A stretch of DNA of 64,000 nt from Sipunculus nudus (Eukaryota > Annelida > Sipuncula > Golfingiida > Sipunculidae). The notes under the pieces are model-generated. The model ran no database searches. It saw only the letters and a program-made list of their open reading frames with translations, and was not told the origin of the DNA. The stretch covers positions 37,589,558 to 37,653,557 of the forward strand of contig CM049310.1 in assembly GCA_026874595.1 (NCBI GenBank). Direction: 5' to 3'. Made by a program: the position numbers and the translations under genes. Shown piece after piece: positions 23,327-34,251 of this stretch (the first letter of the stretch is position 1; every line of letters starts with the position of its first letter).

Positions 23327-24340
23327 CTGAATAAAGAGAGGGAGAAAAATATAACAAGACAGAATAAATAACAGGATATCGAAATCTTTCAGGTACTTTT
23401 CGAAAGCATCGAAAATTGATTTTTTTTAATAATGTTAGGTTTTTTACAGAGAGGCAATGTTCTTATCCCACGGTTTGGTTTCTGTCCGGACTTTTTTTTC
23501 ACTGCTTGATTTCTATAATGACATAGCACGTATCAATTAATATATCATATTTTAGATATTACTATTTTATCAACATTTAAATTGTATGATATTGGTTCAA
23601 TTATTCTATCTGAATGAGACACAGGTAGAAATATTAATGGAATGCGAATCTTAATATAGTAACAATCAGTGTTGTGTCAATTAATCGATAATAGCGATGA
23701 TTAGATGTTTTCTTTTATAATTGATCAAATCTTTTGAATTTTCACACAATCGATCATAAACCATGATGTATAGGCACATCCAGATCCAAAATCAAATTAT
23801 CCCGATAACCATATAAATTCTGTCAGAGATATAAGAAAGACGGGGCACTAAACAGTAAACAGCATTAAAGGTTATCCTTATGCAATTAAAAAGTATCAAC
23901 AACCTCTCCTTGAGATTGACCTTTCATCGTAATGTACAAGTAAAACTGAATTTACTGGTGAGTACACTAAGTATGAATCTAGACAGTACAGTTCACCGTT
24001 ATATAGATAGTACATAAAATAATCGATTTATAATCAGTCATCGGTCGTGTTTTAAATTTCAATCATCAAACATGATTTTACCACAAATTCCTACCACTAT
24101 TAACAGTTATACCATATAAAAGGAACTTCAGGTGCAAGGTTTAAAAACGAGAACAGTAAAGAATAAAATTCTTGGCGTCATACACACCTGTTCACACGCG
24201 AGAACATGTTACCCTTGCAACAGTTAATTTCAATCATGCTTTATTGCTTGTTTTGATTACAAAATAAATGCTTGTAACCACCACGGTATGGGAAACATTC
24301 ATACACATGTATATACAAAAGGAAATCGCTCGAAACTTAC

Positions 24341-24467
24341 CTGATATAAGCTTCCTAGTCAAAGTATCAAAGGTGAACTCCGCTACAGCGCCCTCTAGCG
24401 TCACAGCGACTACTCGCACATGTTTGTTATAAACGCTCGATTTTGAAGACCACTCGGTGTTAGTGAC
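24341..24467 (-). CDS. Exon 6 of putative gene: second half of an FN3-like domain
   Basis: Acceptor CACTTGCAG| and consensus donor ATCAG|GTAAGT bound a 127-bp exon, open in phase 0 and ending in phase 1. It reads VTNTEWSSKSS, then YNKHVRVVAVTLEGAVAEFT. A tyrosine followed by HVRVVAV..G fits the F and G strands of a fibronectin type III fold (Y.vrV.Av...G). The preceding exon encodes the first half of such a domain, but its donor phase (2) does not fit this phase-0 start. Either an exon between 24468 and 25637 was missed or the gene is damaged. Confidence 0.55.
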
Positions 24468-25084
24468 CTGCAAGTGTATGTCACGTGGTTAGCAACAAAA
24501 TTTTAAGAGTATTACATCAGTGGCCACGACATAAATATGACATCACAATTCCTACCATGATGCCAAAGCTAAGGAACTATAAGAAAATTTTCTCCGGAGT
24601 GGTGTATTGAAAGTGTTTAAAATATGAGAACAAAATGGAACCAAACACTTTTCCTATAAGCCAACCTTCACTTAAGATTTTTTGTGATAGTATTAATTTG
24701 GTAATATTTGCATAACAGTGTACATGACAGGTTTTTGGTACCCAAGTGATGAATAAGTTCTAAGAAACTGCTGTTATGAAAATATGCTAATTTTAGAACT
24801 AATTAATGACTGATGCAATTTTTTTAAAGCGCTATCTTAATACATTTAAAGAAAACGCACCCAGAGACAACAATGCCTCGCCAACATCCTGGGCCACAAA
24901 ATATGGAATTCCGGGATGTTAATAGGACCCAGGTAGAACTATTAAATGTAATACTGTACTTCGAAAGTTAATTTAAATTGACCTCATAAACATAGTGCAT
25001 CTGAACCTTGTATATCATGGAAATCCAGCTTGGCAACATGCAAGCATAACTCAGGTCTGAGTGTGTTTGTTTCAATGAAGTTCT

Positions 25085-25440
25085 TGGACGAGTTTCAAAA
25101 CCAGTGACCTTGACCCGGATCTTCAAGGTCAAGTAAGCCGAATTATAGTTATTGTCTTGGAAACACTTATGAAGTATTGCGTATTTTCCCCTTAGAATCG
25201 ACAAAAAAGTTGTTTCCACCGAGTTCTCGGAGTAGTATGGCTACTGATGACCTTGACCTTCAAAGTCAAAACTGCGCAATTCTAGGATGATTGTGACCCC
25301 ATAACTTTGGAAGTACTGATATTTTTTTCTTCAAATTTGACACACCAGTTCTTTCTGCTAAAATCTCAGGAGTTTTTAAACCGGTTACCTCGACCTTGAC
25401 CTTCAAGGTCAAATTTCCTGAAATCTAGAATCATTGTTTT
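25085..25440. repeat. Tandem repeat with TGACCTTGACCTTCAAGGTCA-type words
   Basis: About two and a half diverged units, roughly 145-155 bp each, near 25100, 25245 and 25390. Each has a palindromic word made of TGACCTTGA and TCAAGGTCA around a short centre, followed by an AAT.CTAG/ATTCTAGGAT...TTG segment. It lies in an intron of the putative minus-strand gene. The minus ORF 24968-25219 overlaps it and is not considered an exon. Confidence 0.7.
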
Positions 25441-25637
25441 GAGAAAATGCATATATCTGTATTTGCGCAGCAATAAAATAGCCATTCTAGTTTCAATAAT
25501 TTTCACTATAAGCGTTTATAGCGCACATATGTCTACGCCCGCATTGTAACCAAGACACAAACACAAACACGTTTTGTTGACCCAAGACTGACAAACATAC
25601 ATCATCAAATGAAGTCCATTCTTTTGTTCCAGGTTAC

Positions 25638-25773
25638 CTGACCATCACGCTGTACACCAGGCTTTTTGCTTGGGTAGCACCGGAACGAGGCTGTGGGGCT
25701 GCCCATTTCAGTAGGCCTTTCATAGGATCAAATGTCACATCATCTTGGAAGATGTGCGTGTGGTAGTTGTTTA
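25638..25773 (-). CDS. Exon 5 of putative gene: first half of an FN3-like domain
   Basis: The donor is GGTCAG|GTAACC. Two acceptors are possible, TGTTTAAG| (start 25773) or the better CATCTTCCAAG| (start 25743); both enter in phase 1, matching the exon at 25993-26032. The reading frame gives DDVTFDPMKGLLKWAAPQPR and later SLVYSVMVR. The spacing of LLKW, a proline-rich turn and LVYSVMVR fits strands A to C of a fibronectin III domain. From memory of the family, the same region of human anosmin-1 FN3-1 has a similar FTELQ..QLEVKW...VIYVVQRR pattern. Confidence 0.55.
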
Positions 25774-25992
25774 CTTAAACACACATTCATCAACCATGGT
25801 GAAATTCTTTTCCTTTCCACAATAATCTATTTTATTGACATATCACAGAACTTTACATTAAATGATTTGAACACTGGATAACATTATGAATAATAAATAT
25901 CATTAACTTGCATAAATATATGATAAACATGTTATATTTTAAATCAATCTGCGTATTAAAAATAAGATCTTTATATTTATGATTTTTTTTAC

Positions 25993-26032
25993 CTTTCGCT
26001 GGCGTGGCGCAAGCCGACTGGCAGCCTGGAAT
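25993..26032 (-). CDS. Exon 4 of putative gene: short Cys-containing exon
   Basis: A 40-bp micro-exon with acceptor TTTGTTCCAG| and donor GCGAAAG|GTAAAA. It reads IPGCQSACATPAK and ends in phase 1, which joins in frame to the next exon. The C-x3-C pair next to Pro recalls the N-terminal Cys box of anosmin-type proteins (CQSFC in the human protein, recalled from memory). The upstream exon at 27280 ends in phase 2 while this one starts in phase 0, so that junction is unresolved. Confidence 0.45.
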
Positions 26033-26377
26033 CTGGAACAAAGTAATTTTAAATTTCATTTTAAGCAACAACGACGTAAAACATACCAGACACGGAGTCT
26101 AAAGGTAAGAAGAAAAGTTTGATTTGAACCCTGGCAGAGGTATCCATGTAGGCCCTGACTACCGTTTTGATAGTCAATCGTATAGTCATAATGTCTGAAT
26201 CATCATCTCTCAGGGGACAGGATTCTGTTACACGTGGTTGTGGGATGCATATGCTTTATGCATCAAGAATCATAAGCTCGAACGCATGAACTCACTTGTG
26301 TCTGACCCAATTTTAATCGATGATGAATCCTTCATGACTGAGGTAAAAGTCAGTACCATTATTTTATTGTATATTTC

Positions 26378-26410
26378 CAGTGGCGTCAATTTTTCTTCCA
26401 GGGTGGAGGA

Positions 26411-26474
<64 letters not shown>

Positions 26475-26540
26475 ATATATATATACCTCTTTCAGCGTCT
26501 GTGAGTGGCATATACAACTATACATTTATATATATTTATA

Positions 26541-26588
<48 letters not shown>

Positions 26589-26758
26589 CCTATATATAGA
26601 TCCAAAGTCTTTAATTCCATTTATTAATATATTTCGTTTGCAATATTATAATATTTTTCTCTGAAAAGTGGGTGGGATGACTATAATAACCATCCCCCCC
26701 CCCTTGCCAAAAAGTGGGGGTATATATACCCCCCATCCCCCCTATATTGACGCCCCTG
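26378..26758. mobile_element. hAT-type MITE with perfect 8-bp target duplication
   Basis: The left end CAGTGGCGTCAAT and the right end ATTGACGCCCCTG are inverted repeats of about 13 bp. The flanks are identical 8-bp words, TATATTTC at 26370-26377 and 26759-26766. CAG.GGCG ends and an 8-bp duplication are diagnostic of hAT insertions. The 381-bp body is dominated by (TA)n tracts (about 26413-26484 and 26520-26585) plus C- and G-runs near 26692-26740. No transposase. It lies in an intron of the putative minus-strand gene. Confidence 0.9.
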
Positions 26759-27279
26759 TATATTTCATGTTTTTAGGGTAATTAATTTACATCTTAATAA
26801 GCCAGTCAGACAACATACAGACACACAAAACTAATTATACAAAAATCTAATTACACCTAATTCTTAATCATATCAATACTTACTTGATCCCCTGATTCTC
26901 CTTTTTTTTCTAATTGAAATGTTGTTTTTGAAATTATAACCTACTAGTGGTGTACTCATAATTTCGACAAGCGACTTGTGACATCCGAGTATAAGTGTAT
27001 GCGCCAAATTACAGCGTCCATTATCGGTTCCGAAAAATGGGATAAAAAAGAAACGTATCAGGGTTCGATAAGGGTACGGGGATGCCACACGAAAGTACTC
27101 AAAAGCGAGAATCTAAATTCGGAGAGAGTTTGGTGGCAAGGGGATGTATATCGGCATAGTTAAGAGCGGAATGTAGATTTTTTTTATACCACGCCTACAT
27201 TCCCGAATTATAGTAAGATCCAAACATCTGAAAAGATGTGAAACGGGAGCTGTTTGTGCTGACTGAGCCTGTTACTTAC

Positions 27280-27409
27280 ATAAATAGTCTCGTCTTCACA
27301 GCCTCCCCTCCAGGAGTCTTTTCCTTTCCGTACGAGTCCGTCACAGAAAAGCCAGCACTAAAACAGAGTACAAATTCTTTTCTGCATTGCCAGGGCACGG
27401 TCAGAGAGA
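27280..27409 (-). CDS. Exon 3 of putative gene: Cys-containing extracellular segment
   Basis: The donor TTTAT|GTAAGTAA is strong. The start is either after ACCCTAG| (27409) or after AATGCAG| (27381). The frame reads WQCRKEFVLCFSAGFSVTDS then YGKEKTPGGEAVKTRLF. The codon composition is balanced against AT-rich introns. With the 27409 start (phase 1) it would join in frame to exon 2 if exon 2 uses its earlier donor. It ends in phase 2, which does not fit exon 4. The plus-strand ORF 27238-27423 is a shadow. Confidence 0.45.
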
Positions 27410-28045
27410 CTAGGGTCATTTAGCAGGAAATTGTTTTGGAATGCTAATACTAGTTTAAAAAGGCCCTAGTACTCCCTACAAAGTCAGTTCTTTATAAAAC
27501 ATGCAATCCTTTACACGTTCAAATTATTAAACGTCATTTTGTGAGTTCTTGGCTATGCAAAGTATTTACATCCAGGGAAATTTCAGACATTTGGTATGAC
27601 GATGTTGGTATCTTATTATACAGAAACTAATACATAACACATGCATATATTTATATGTCATTGCGGGCGTTTCAGTTGTTTTATATACTAATTAAATTCC
27701 AACCCCTAAGAAAAAAAGTATTCAAATGTAGCCGATAATCGTACGAGTCGCAATGTCGATATTAAAAGAAATGCATGAGAGCGAGATCCCTCCTTAAGTG
27801 GGTTCTTTTTTAGATATAGAAATGGGTGTGTGTGTGTGAAGGCTATAGTATTCATTGTGAATATACCCTGAAGAACATACAAATACATTTTGCACACATG
27901 ACACTATATTTCTTGAATATTACGTCTAACTGTGACGTTTGATTTTCTGATTTACACTCATACACCCATATATTGATTATTTTGCATAATATTTATGGAA
28001 CACAGATAATAAATTACCGTTATTTGACAAAATAATCGTAATTAC

Positions 28046-28117
28046 CATGTGACTGTTGAGGTTTTCTTTGTTACAGACGTGCAGCTTTCTCTCTATTGGC
28101 GTTTCTTTTGGAAGAAA
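28046..28117 (-). CDS. Exon 2 of putative secreted-protein gene
   Basis: Acceptor TTTCATTGTAG| and donor CACATG|GTAATT bound a 72-bp exon in phase 0, matching the phase-0 end of exon 1. It reads FLPKETPIERKLHVCNKEN and a few more residues. An earlier donor (CACGTCT|GTAACA) would end it in phase 1 and fit the next exon better. Human anosmin-1 has about 20 residues between its CxxxC pair and the next Cys, similar in size; this is a loose comparison. Confidence 0.45.
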
Positions 28118-28698
28118 CTACAATGAAAAAAAATAGATCCGTTTGTTTGTCGATAAATCTCTTCCAGAAATGCTTATGTAGATCAGATCAGTCAGTTTCT
28201 TTTACATAAAACAAATTTCATAGTTCGAATTATGTCAAACTCATGCAAATTTCTTATTTTTCCTTTATCATATGTAATAGACATTTTGTTTATCTGATTT
28301 TTCTTAAATTTATTATTATTCGGGATAAATGCCAACCCCTCCCCCCCCCCCCCCAGCAATGGTAACGGCACGGCTGGGCTGGCTCTTTCCGCACCTTACC
28401 CAATCGTTTACTTTTATAATGATATTCACTGGTCACCAAACAAGAGCGTACAAATCAACTCGGCGTGCAGTAATTACTACACTGGATAAACCAATATTGA
28501 AGAGATTGACCGAAATGCCTGCATCTCCTTGATCAAGTTAATTTTTAAATAAGATCCTATAAACAAGTATATTATCTTTTTACTGTTTTTTATCAGCTAT
28601 ATTTTGTATATCTCTAAACATGGATCTCCAATATGGCCTGTTTCAGGTATATCTTCCATGTAATTAAATGATACGTTCAAAAACATGAGTATACCTTC

Positions 28699-28699
<1 letters not shown>

Positions 28700-28742
<43 letters not shown>
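28700..28742. repeat. GA microsatellite
   Basis: A (GA)n tract in the putative first intron. A poly-C run lies at about 28339-28354 in the same intron. Confidence 0.95.
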
Positions 28743-28745
<3 letters not shown>

Positions 28746-29064
28746 AGATATATATCTTAATACCGACCGGTATTTCATTGTTTTGTTGATCCGACTCGTA
28801 ATCGTAATATTTTTTTTTACAGTGTGATAAAAGAAAAGGTGCGGTACCTGTAGTTAGAGAATAAGGGTATAATCAGCTGCTTGTATCTCAATTTTGTATC
28901 TGCTTCTTACTTTCTTCATTACATATATTCTTATCATCGATATCTGTACATCGGTATATGCACAGATCTTGATATATTCTGTTAGCAGTTTTTTATATTC
29001 TCGGGCTTTTTTTTACGGATACCTGGTGAGTAAATGGCATTGGTCAAAATGTTTATGCAAATAC

Positions 29065-29196
29065 CTGATGAAGACACACAGCTCGACATCTAGCAACATG
29101 AAGTACTGGATAATCTTTCCAGTTGTCATGGTAACCATGCACCCATGTTGTGACCGACAGCATCACCATTAACATCCACGTGTCCATGGTGAACAT
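29065..29196 (-). CDS. Exon 1 of putative secreted protein (anosmin/KAL-1-like), signal peptide
   Basis: ATG at 29196, 44 codons, donor CATCAG|GTATTT in phase 0. The N-terminus, MFTMDTWMLMVMLSVTTWVHG with a break after HG, is a good secretory signal peptide: a 13-residue hydrophobic core followed by small/polar residues. The mature part ends VARCRAVCLHQ. An ARC.xxCL pair close to the signal peptide is what I remember from anosmin-1 (RARCASRCL). Downstream minus-strand exons at 28046, 27280, 25993, 25638, 24341 and 23264 add a Cys-rich region and one FN3-like fold. If this is right, the product is a secreted matrix/cell-surface protein. No WAP domain was found and two junctions fail, so it may be a short paralogue or a decaying gene. 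The plus ORF 28894-29172 is a shadow. Confidence 0.5.
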
Positions 29197-30212
29197 CTTC
29201 AGCGTCAAGCTACGAAACTCAAAACTCACAGCAATTGATCGTCAGTGTTCTGTTTGGGAAGTATGAACTATTCTTTTGGTCGAGCGAGAGCGTCAAACTG
29301 AATTAACGGTGGTCTTGTGCAAGGGTTTATAATGCTTAATCCTTTTTAGTCATGCGTGACAACGAGTTTACAGAGTTTTCTGGTACCCAAGACGCGCTGA
29401 TGACATGATCCTATTAATATGCATAACTACTACATGACCGTTAAACAACCTCCCCGCAGTAAATGTTTGGACAAGCTGAGATTGGCTGTGGGGGCTGTCA
29501 TGAGATATGTTTGCTGAGAAAAATGTAAGGGGACAGTCTAAAAAGAACCGACAGAACCCCCCCCCCCCCTCCCCCCACACTCATAGTAGACAAGTGTCAA
29601 ATTCTCCGGACCACCGCCCCCCCCCCCCCCACACACACACACCTTATGACACGCAGGGCAAAATCGCTATGATAGATTACCCCACTTTCTTCGCTCCATC
29701 CACAAATTATGAAATATATTAATTTCATAATATGAAAATCATCTTTGTCAATTTTCACTACTATATCATTCGTAAATTACATTAGATTTAAACACACACA
29801 CACCCTCACACGCACCCATATATATATATATACGTGAACACTATAGAGCAGGACAGAGGGCTCATTATAATTGATGCTGCAACCTTGAAACACTCATTAA
29901 CAAACTAACAGGGAATGAGCACATTTTACTGTCACACACTTGACTAAGTCTCAAACTGAGCGGGAATGAAACCACGTCGTCCATGAGACTGCGTACAGTT
30001 GAGGCGTAAAGGTTTGAAAACCACCCTGTGTTATTCAATAATCAACACGACTCAGTTAGAGAGGAAAACAAGTTTATTTAAAAAGACCGTATCAGATCAT
30101 AGATCTCGCTTTGAATTTGTGATTATATCTCCAGAAAGTAATAAAATGTTCATGTATTTTCATATTGCCTCCCCAAAGTATTTAACTTTAAAACTTGAAG
30201 ATATTTTCGAGG
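29197..30212. other. Upstream region of the putative gene, non-coding
   Basis: No TATA box can be placed with confidence upstream of 29196 on the minus strand. The stretch holds C-runs at about 29559-29571 and 29618-29631 and a CACA tract near 29631-29641. The plus ORF 29999-30286 enters the MITE at 30221 and is not supported as a gene. Confidence 0.4.
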
Positions 30213-30220
30213 ATACTTTG

Positions 30221-30412
30221 AAGCGGATCCAGGGGGTTCTGACCCCCCCCCCCTTCTCTTTTTTGGATACCGCAGGCTTTTTTTAAGGGTTTCAGACCAG
30301 ATTTTGTGGCCTGGAACCCCTCCCTCTTTTCCTGAACCGGGGTCTTTTTTAGGCTTTGGCATTAGTCCTCCTATGTTGGATCCCTCATTTCCCAATCCTG
30401 GATCCACCCCTG
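30221..30412. mobile_element. hAT-type MITE, second family, 8-bp target duplication with one mismatch
   Basis: The left end has GCGGATCCAGG and the right end CCTGGATCCACCCCTG, the usual G(C/T)GGATCCAGG-type ends. Flanks are ATACTTTG (30213-30220) and ATACTTTA (30413-30420), an 8-bp duplication with one mismatch. The first two or three bases of the left end appear lost. The body is 192 bp with C-runs and T-rich strings and has no ORF. Confidence 0.75.
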
Positions 30413-30420
30413 ATACTTTA

Positions 30421-31153
30421 AATATATTTGTATGATTTTATATTTTAATCGTACTTTAAATGTGAAATCCATCAGTAAATATTTAAAAAATCCAATATTT
30501 TTAACTGCACGGATTAGTTTCCCTTACCATAGCCCATGTTCAACAATCACCATTTCCGTTTGCGGCTAAGCCGCGGTTTTTACAGTGGTCAGTGGGGGAA
30601 CAGACTTTCAGCATATAATCCATAGGTCTTGGAGCACATATACAACATATGCTGTAACTAAACTGAATAACTGCTGTAGGTCTGCTGGAAACACTGCTAT
30701 GGATATTTGCTGAAATCTGCTTAAAATGTGCTGCAATACTGCTGGATTATGGTAGGGCGCGCCGCAATGTGTCACTGAATTTGTTACTCGATCATTATGA
30801 TCAAATACGGCGGTGCTGAGTAATAACAGAGCACGCTTCTGTCTAATACCATGGTAAATGTTGCCGGTATTCTAATGAACAAACTCATTAACAAGAACCA
30901 TAAAACTAGGGCATGGATGTCACTTACGGATGGAAACCATGTTAAATCCTCGAGTGGTTTCCTGGCTTGAAAACCTGCTGCAGCAAGTGTTCACTTTATT
31001 ACTCAGACAATTTAACTAATGCAAATAATTTCTTATTCAAATCAAGAAGTATAATTATCTAATCAAAATTCATACGCATTAAATAATATTTTGTTTACTA
31101 TCACATTTACGTAATTAAGTATGAGAGTCTTACTTGGCTGCTGTCTCCAGCTC

Positions 31154-31191
<38 letters not shown>

Positions 31192-31589
31192 TCTTTTACA
31201 CACACGGTTTTACACACATATGAAAAATATCCTTCGAGTCGCCCCAAATTCAAAAACATTGGTTGCGCCTTGATTGTAATCAATAGTGTATAATTTTCAA
31301 CTCTGCATTAATTGCTGGCTTTGCAGTCAAGACACTATGCCTCTTTGAAATCGAAGTCTTTGAGTCTTTTTCGATTTAACTAGACAAATCACGTTCTTTG
31401 AACGCGATTGATACTGCAAGCTGTGCTGTTGAAATACACATAGATGCAAATAACAGGGGCATTTTGACAATAATAAAACACGGAATTACTTACATCATAG
31501 TCTATAGTGTAAAATATGTCCACATTTCTGTCTTTATGTCTATATAAGTAACTTTAAATATATATGGTAAGTCAAATCAGGTCACAATT
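30421..31589. other. Non-coding stretch
   Basis: Holds a (CT)n tract at about 31155-31187. No exon or element end recognised. Confidence 0.45.
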
Positions 31590-31938
31590 TTATTTTTGTG
31601 TCTGTTCAAGCTGCCATCGGCGTTCCAGCTCCTCTTTCATCTTGTTCAGTTTGGCTTGGTAGTCCGCTTGCTGCGCGCGCAGCTCAAACTCGTATTCAGT
31701 TCGCAGACGATTCAGCGTTTCCTGCGCCTTTACACCAAACTCAATCGCTCTTTGGGGGGTCTTTTTGATTGAGCTCATTGCATTTCGAATCCAGACGATC
31801 TTTCTCTAACTGCAGTTGTTTTGAAAGTTTCCCTTCTTTATCGCAGAGTAACTGGTCGTATACAAGTTTCGTCTGATTTAACATGATGACGTAATCTCGC
31901 CCATCCGGAACTTTAAGACACAAAGTGACCGAACCCAT
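31590..31938 (-). pseudogene. Small coiled-coil protein ORF broken by a one-base shift
   Basis: From ATG 31938 the minus strand reads MGSVTLCLKVPDGRDYVIML and about 45 more residues, then passes out of frame at a C6 run (about 31756-31761). From 31778 an overlapping +1 frame continues with KAQETLNRLRTEYEFELRAQ and ends LERRWQLEQTQK at 31590. The two halves are similar in composition (Lys/Glu/Gln/Leu heptad-like, a long coiled coil after residue 35), so they were probably one frame of about 115 codons. The stop codon overlaps an AATAAA signal. A single-base difference in a homopolymer may be a mutation, an assembly error or, less likely, programmed frameshifting. I do not recognise the family. 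Confidence 0.5.
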
Positions 31939-34251
31939 AATTGCTCGATTTCCTAAAGTTCATGAAATATCCTGGTTGTTTTTTAGTCTCTTCGCTCAAA
32001 TGGTCAAAGTATTTGTCTGTTATTTTGTTTTTCCGTCAAACAGATAGTGAATTAAGTTAACTGTATTTGAAACGGTTCATCGCCAATCACAAATAAAATG
32101 TGATTTCCCTTGAAGCTTGACTAAGCATACACATCGCCACGTCGTCTAGAATGCGTGAACGTGATACAGATAATTGAATGTTGCCCTGTACATACCAGTG
32201 GTCCGTACAACTTGTATGTTAGCTGGAAAAACTGTAAATGTGAAACAGGTTTTCTTCCAGCAAGGTCACAAATAACGAGAACGAGACTAATGACTGTTGC
32301 AGCGCCCGAATGACGTTAACAGTCCCTGACGATATATCAGTTTATAAACACAGGTTCCACGAAATGTGCTAACATCCGATAGCTGCTGCCTTCAGCAATT
32401 ATGTATAGAACTACACACGATCGTTGGAACCTCGTACCATATATACTGAAACCACACAATAATTATTGCATTTAGCAATGCATACTGACGACGAGGGATC
32501 TCGTCCCTGTGTAGTTCAGTGCTGTTCCGTCCGAGTTCCAGCGTAAAGAAGCAGTATCGAAAATATCCAGTCGATTTTCACGTTGTTGTTTAGTAATCGG
32601 TAGAGAGACTATTAAGAAACGCGTATCAGCTCCTCAACACACACTTTATTGACACCTTTTCCCGACTGTGCTCTTTAATCTACTTGTTTTTTTTGTACTC
32701 TGAAGAGTCCGGCGAGAGACGGTATCGATAAGTACCCGAGATAGCTGGCAGCTAGGCTGACGCGAGCTCTGTTCTTCACAGCGCGCTTGTCTATCCAAAA
32801 TACTCAATGCTCTACGTTTACAACCTTTACACTAAAACCTGAGTACATGTATACAATAAACGGGGACAAATGAGGCACGGTAGTTGTCATACGGATCTTC
32901 GTTAGAAAATGTGTACAATCCTAGTAGAGAAGTAAAGCGACATAATAAATATGTTAATAACTATATTCAATACCACGTGTAGCTTCCATCAATACATGTC
33001 TCTGTCCGGACAACCGACCGTTACACCAACTGGACTTTCATACTGTTTACTTAGTCTCCCCTTCTGTAGTATTTCAGGGTTCTGTCGTGTTATATTATTC
33101 AGTTGAGCTATTCATTCTCGGAATGTGCAGATTATTGGTACAAACAAATGCAACTTACGGACGTGACCGGTACAAGTGGTATACTGATATATCAAAGTAT
33201 ATACACAGCTCTCTCTGGAAAACATTCAACGCACCACTTTTTCATTAACAATAGACACTTATGCGAAACACGTGTGTATATGCAGTAAATATTTCTTTGA
33301 ACTCTTCTCCTTCTTATATTGAAGAGTTATAGTATACCATCATCCATTTGCCCTCCGTTTAATTACCACGTACTGAATCATCCTGATTATAACTGATGGT
33401 AGTGACACTAAACCCTCGTCCCGCAACATCTCTTCGGTATTGGCTTAAAAAGTTTTCTGTCCTGATGTGTCTTGAACGATGCCAATTGTGTCATAAGGGG
33501 GTCATTTTCCATATTTAAATTGAACCCTGAGGAATTATTCCCTGACATTATTTCGCGACGGGTCCATTAATAGACATCTTTGACACCTGTCAGTGTGCCC
33601 AGTCGGTGAACTGCGGAAGTCGCTCGGACCTGTCCATTTCAAAAAGAGTAAAATGCTAGTGTACTTAATTTGTTCATTCTTTGTCACCTCTTTATTCACC
33701 ACGCAAAGAATTACGTACCCCGACCTCAAATAAGGGGAATATGAAAGGTCATTTTTATATCCATCACTTATCATTAAGATGTTTCATTAAGTATCGAATA
33801 CTCCATTAATTTGACACCCGTTCATATGCAAGAAATTCTAATAAATCAGTCTATGCGAAATGACAACCCGCCTTCGATTTATTTTATAATATAGACAGTA
33901 AAGACCATTTCTACTGCCCTTTGAACTTCTCTTGGCTTCATAAGCCATCCTGTCCTAATCATATATTAGCCCTTTTTTCCTTTCCTGTAAGGGTGTTGAA
34001 TTACTTTTTCACTGTTTCGGCACAAATGTTCAGTTTTTGACAGTATTTATTTTTATGCTTTATCGTCTTCAAACCTTTTACCAAATTTGAATTAAGAGAT
34101 TTTATAAACCAATTTTAGTGTTACTAAAGAAATATTTTTAATAGTACGAATAAAAAACTATTGTTTACATGGGAAAATTACAAAATAATGCATGACCTAT
34201 AAACTTATCCTAATGTTTCTTATCTTATATAGGTGAAAATGGCTTAGGTAA
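31939..34251. other. Non-coding stretch
   Basis: The part up to about 32830 has somewhat higher CpG content and could contain a 5' region for the small ORF at 31938. Minus ORF 33535-33774 is not recognised. No repeats of note. Confidence 0.35.

Noticed and set aside
24968-25219. 83-codon minus ORF as a possible exon of the secreted-protein gene
   Set aside because: It overlaps the intronic TGACCTTGA tandem repeat and has no fitting splice sites.
26100-26150. B-box-like GGTTCAAATC on the minus strand
   Set aside because: No matching A box, acceptor stem or SINE tail was found.
26873-27088. 71-codon minus ORF as a possible missing exon between exons 3 and 4
   Set aside because: No acceptor precedes the coding-like part, and the plus-strand frame over the same bases is equally open.
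28894-29172. Plus-strand ORF with a hydrophobic MKYWIIFPVVMV start
   Set aside because: It is antisense to the minus exon with a better signal peptide and a proper splice donor; kept only as a weaker alternative.
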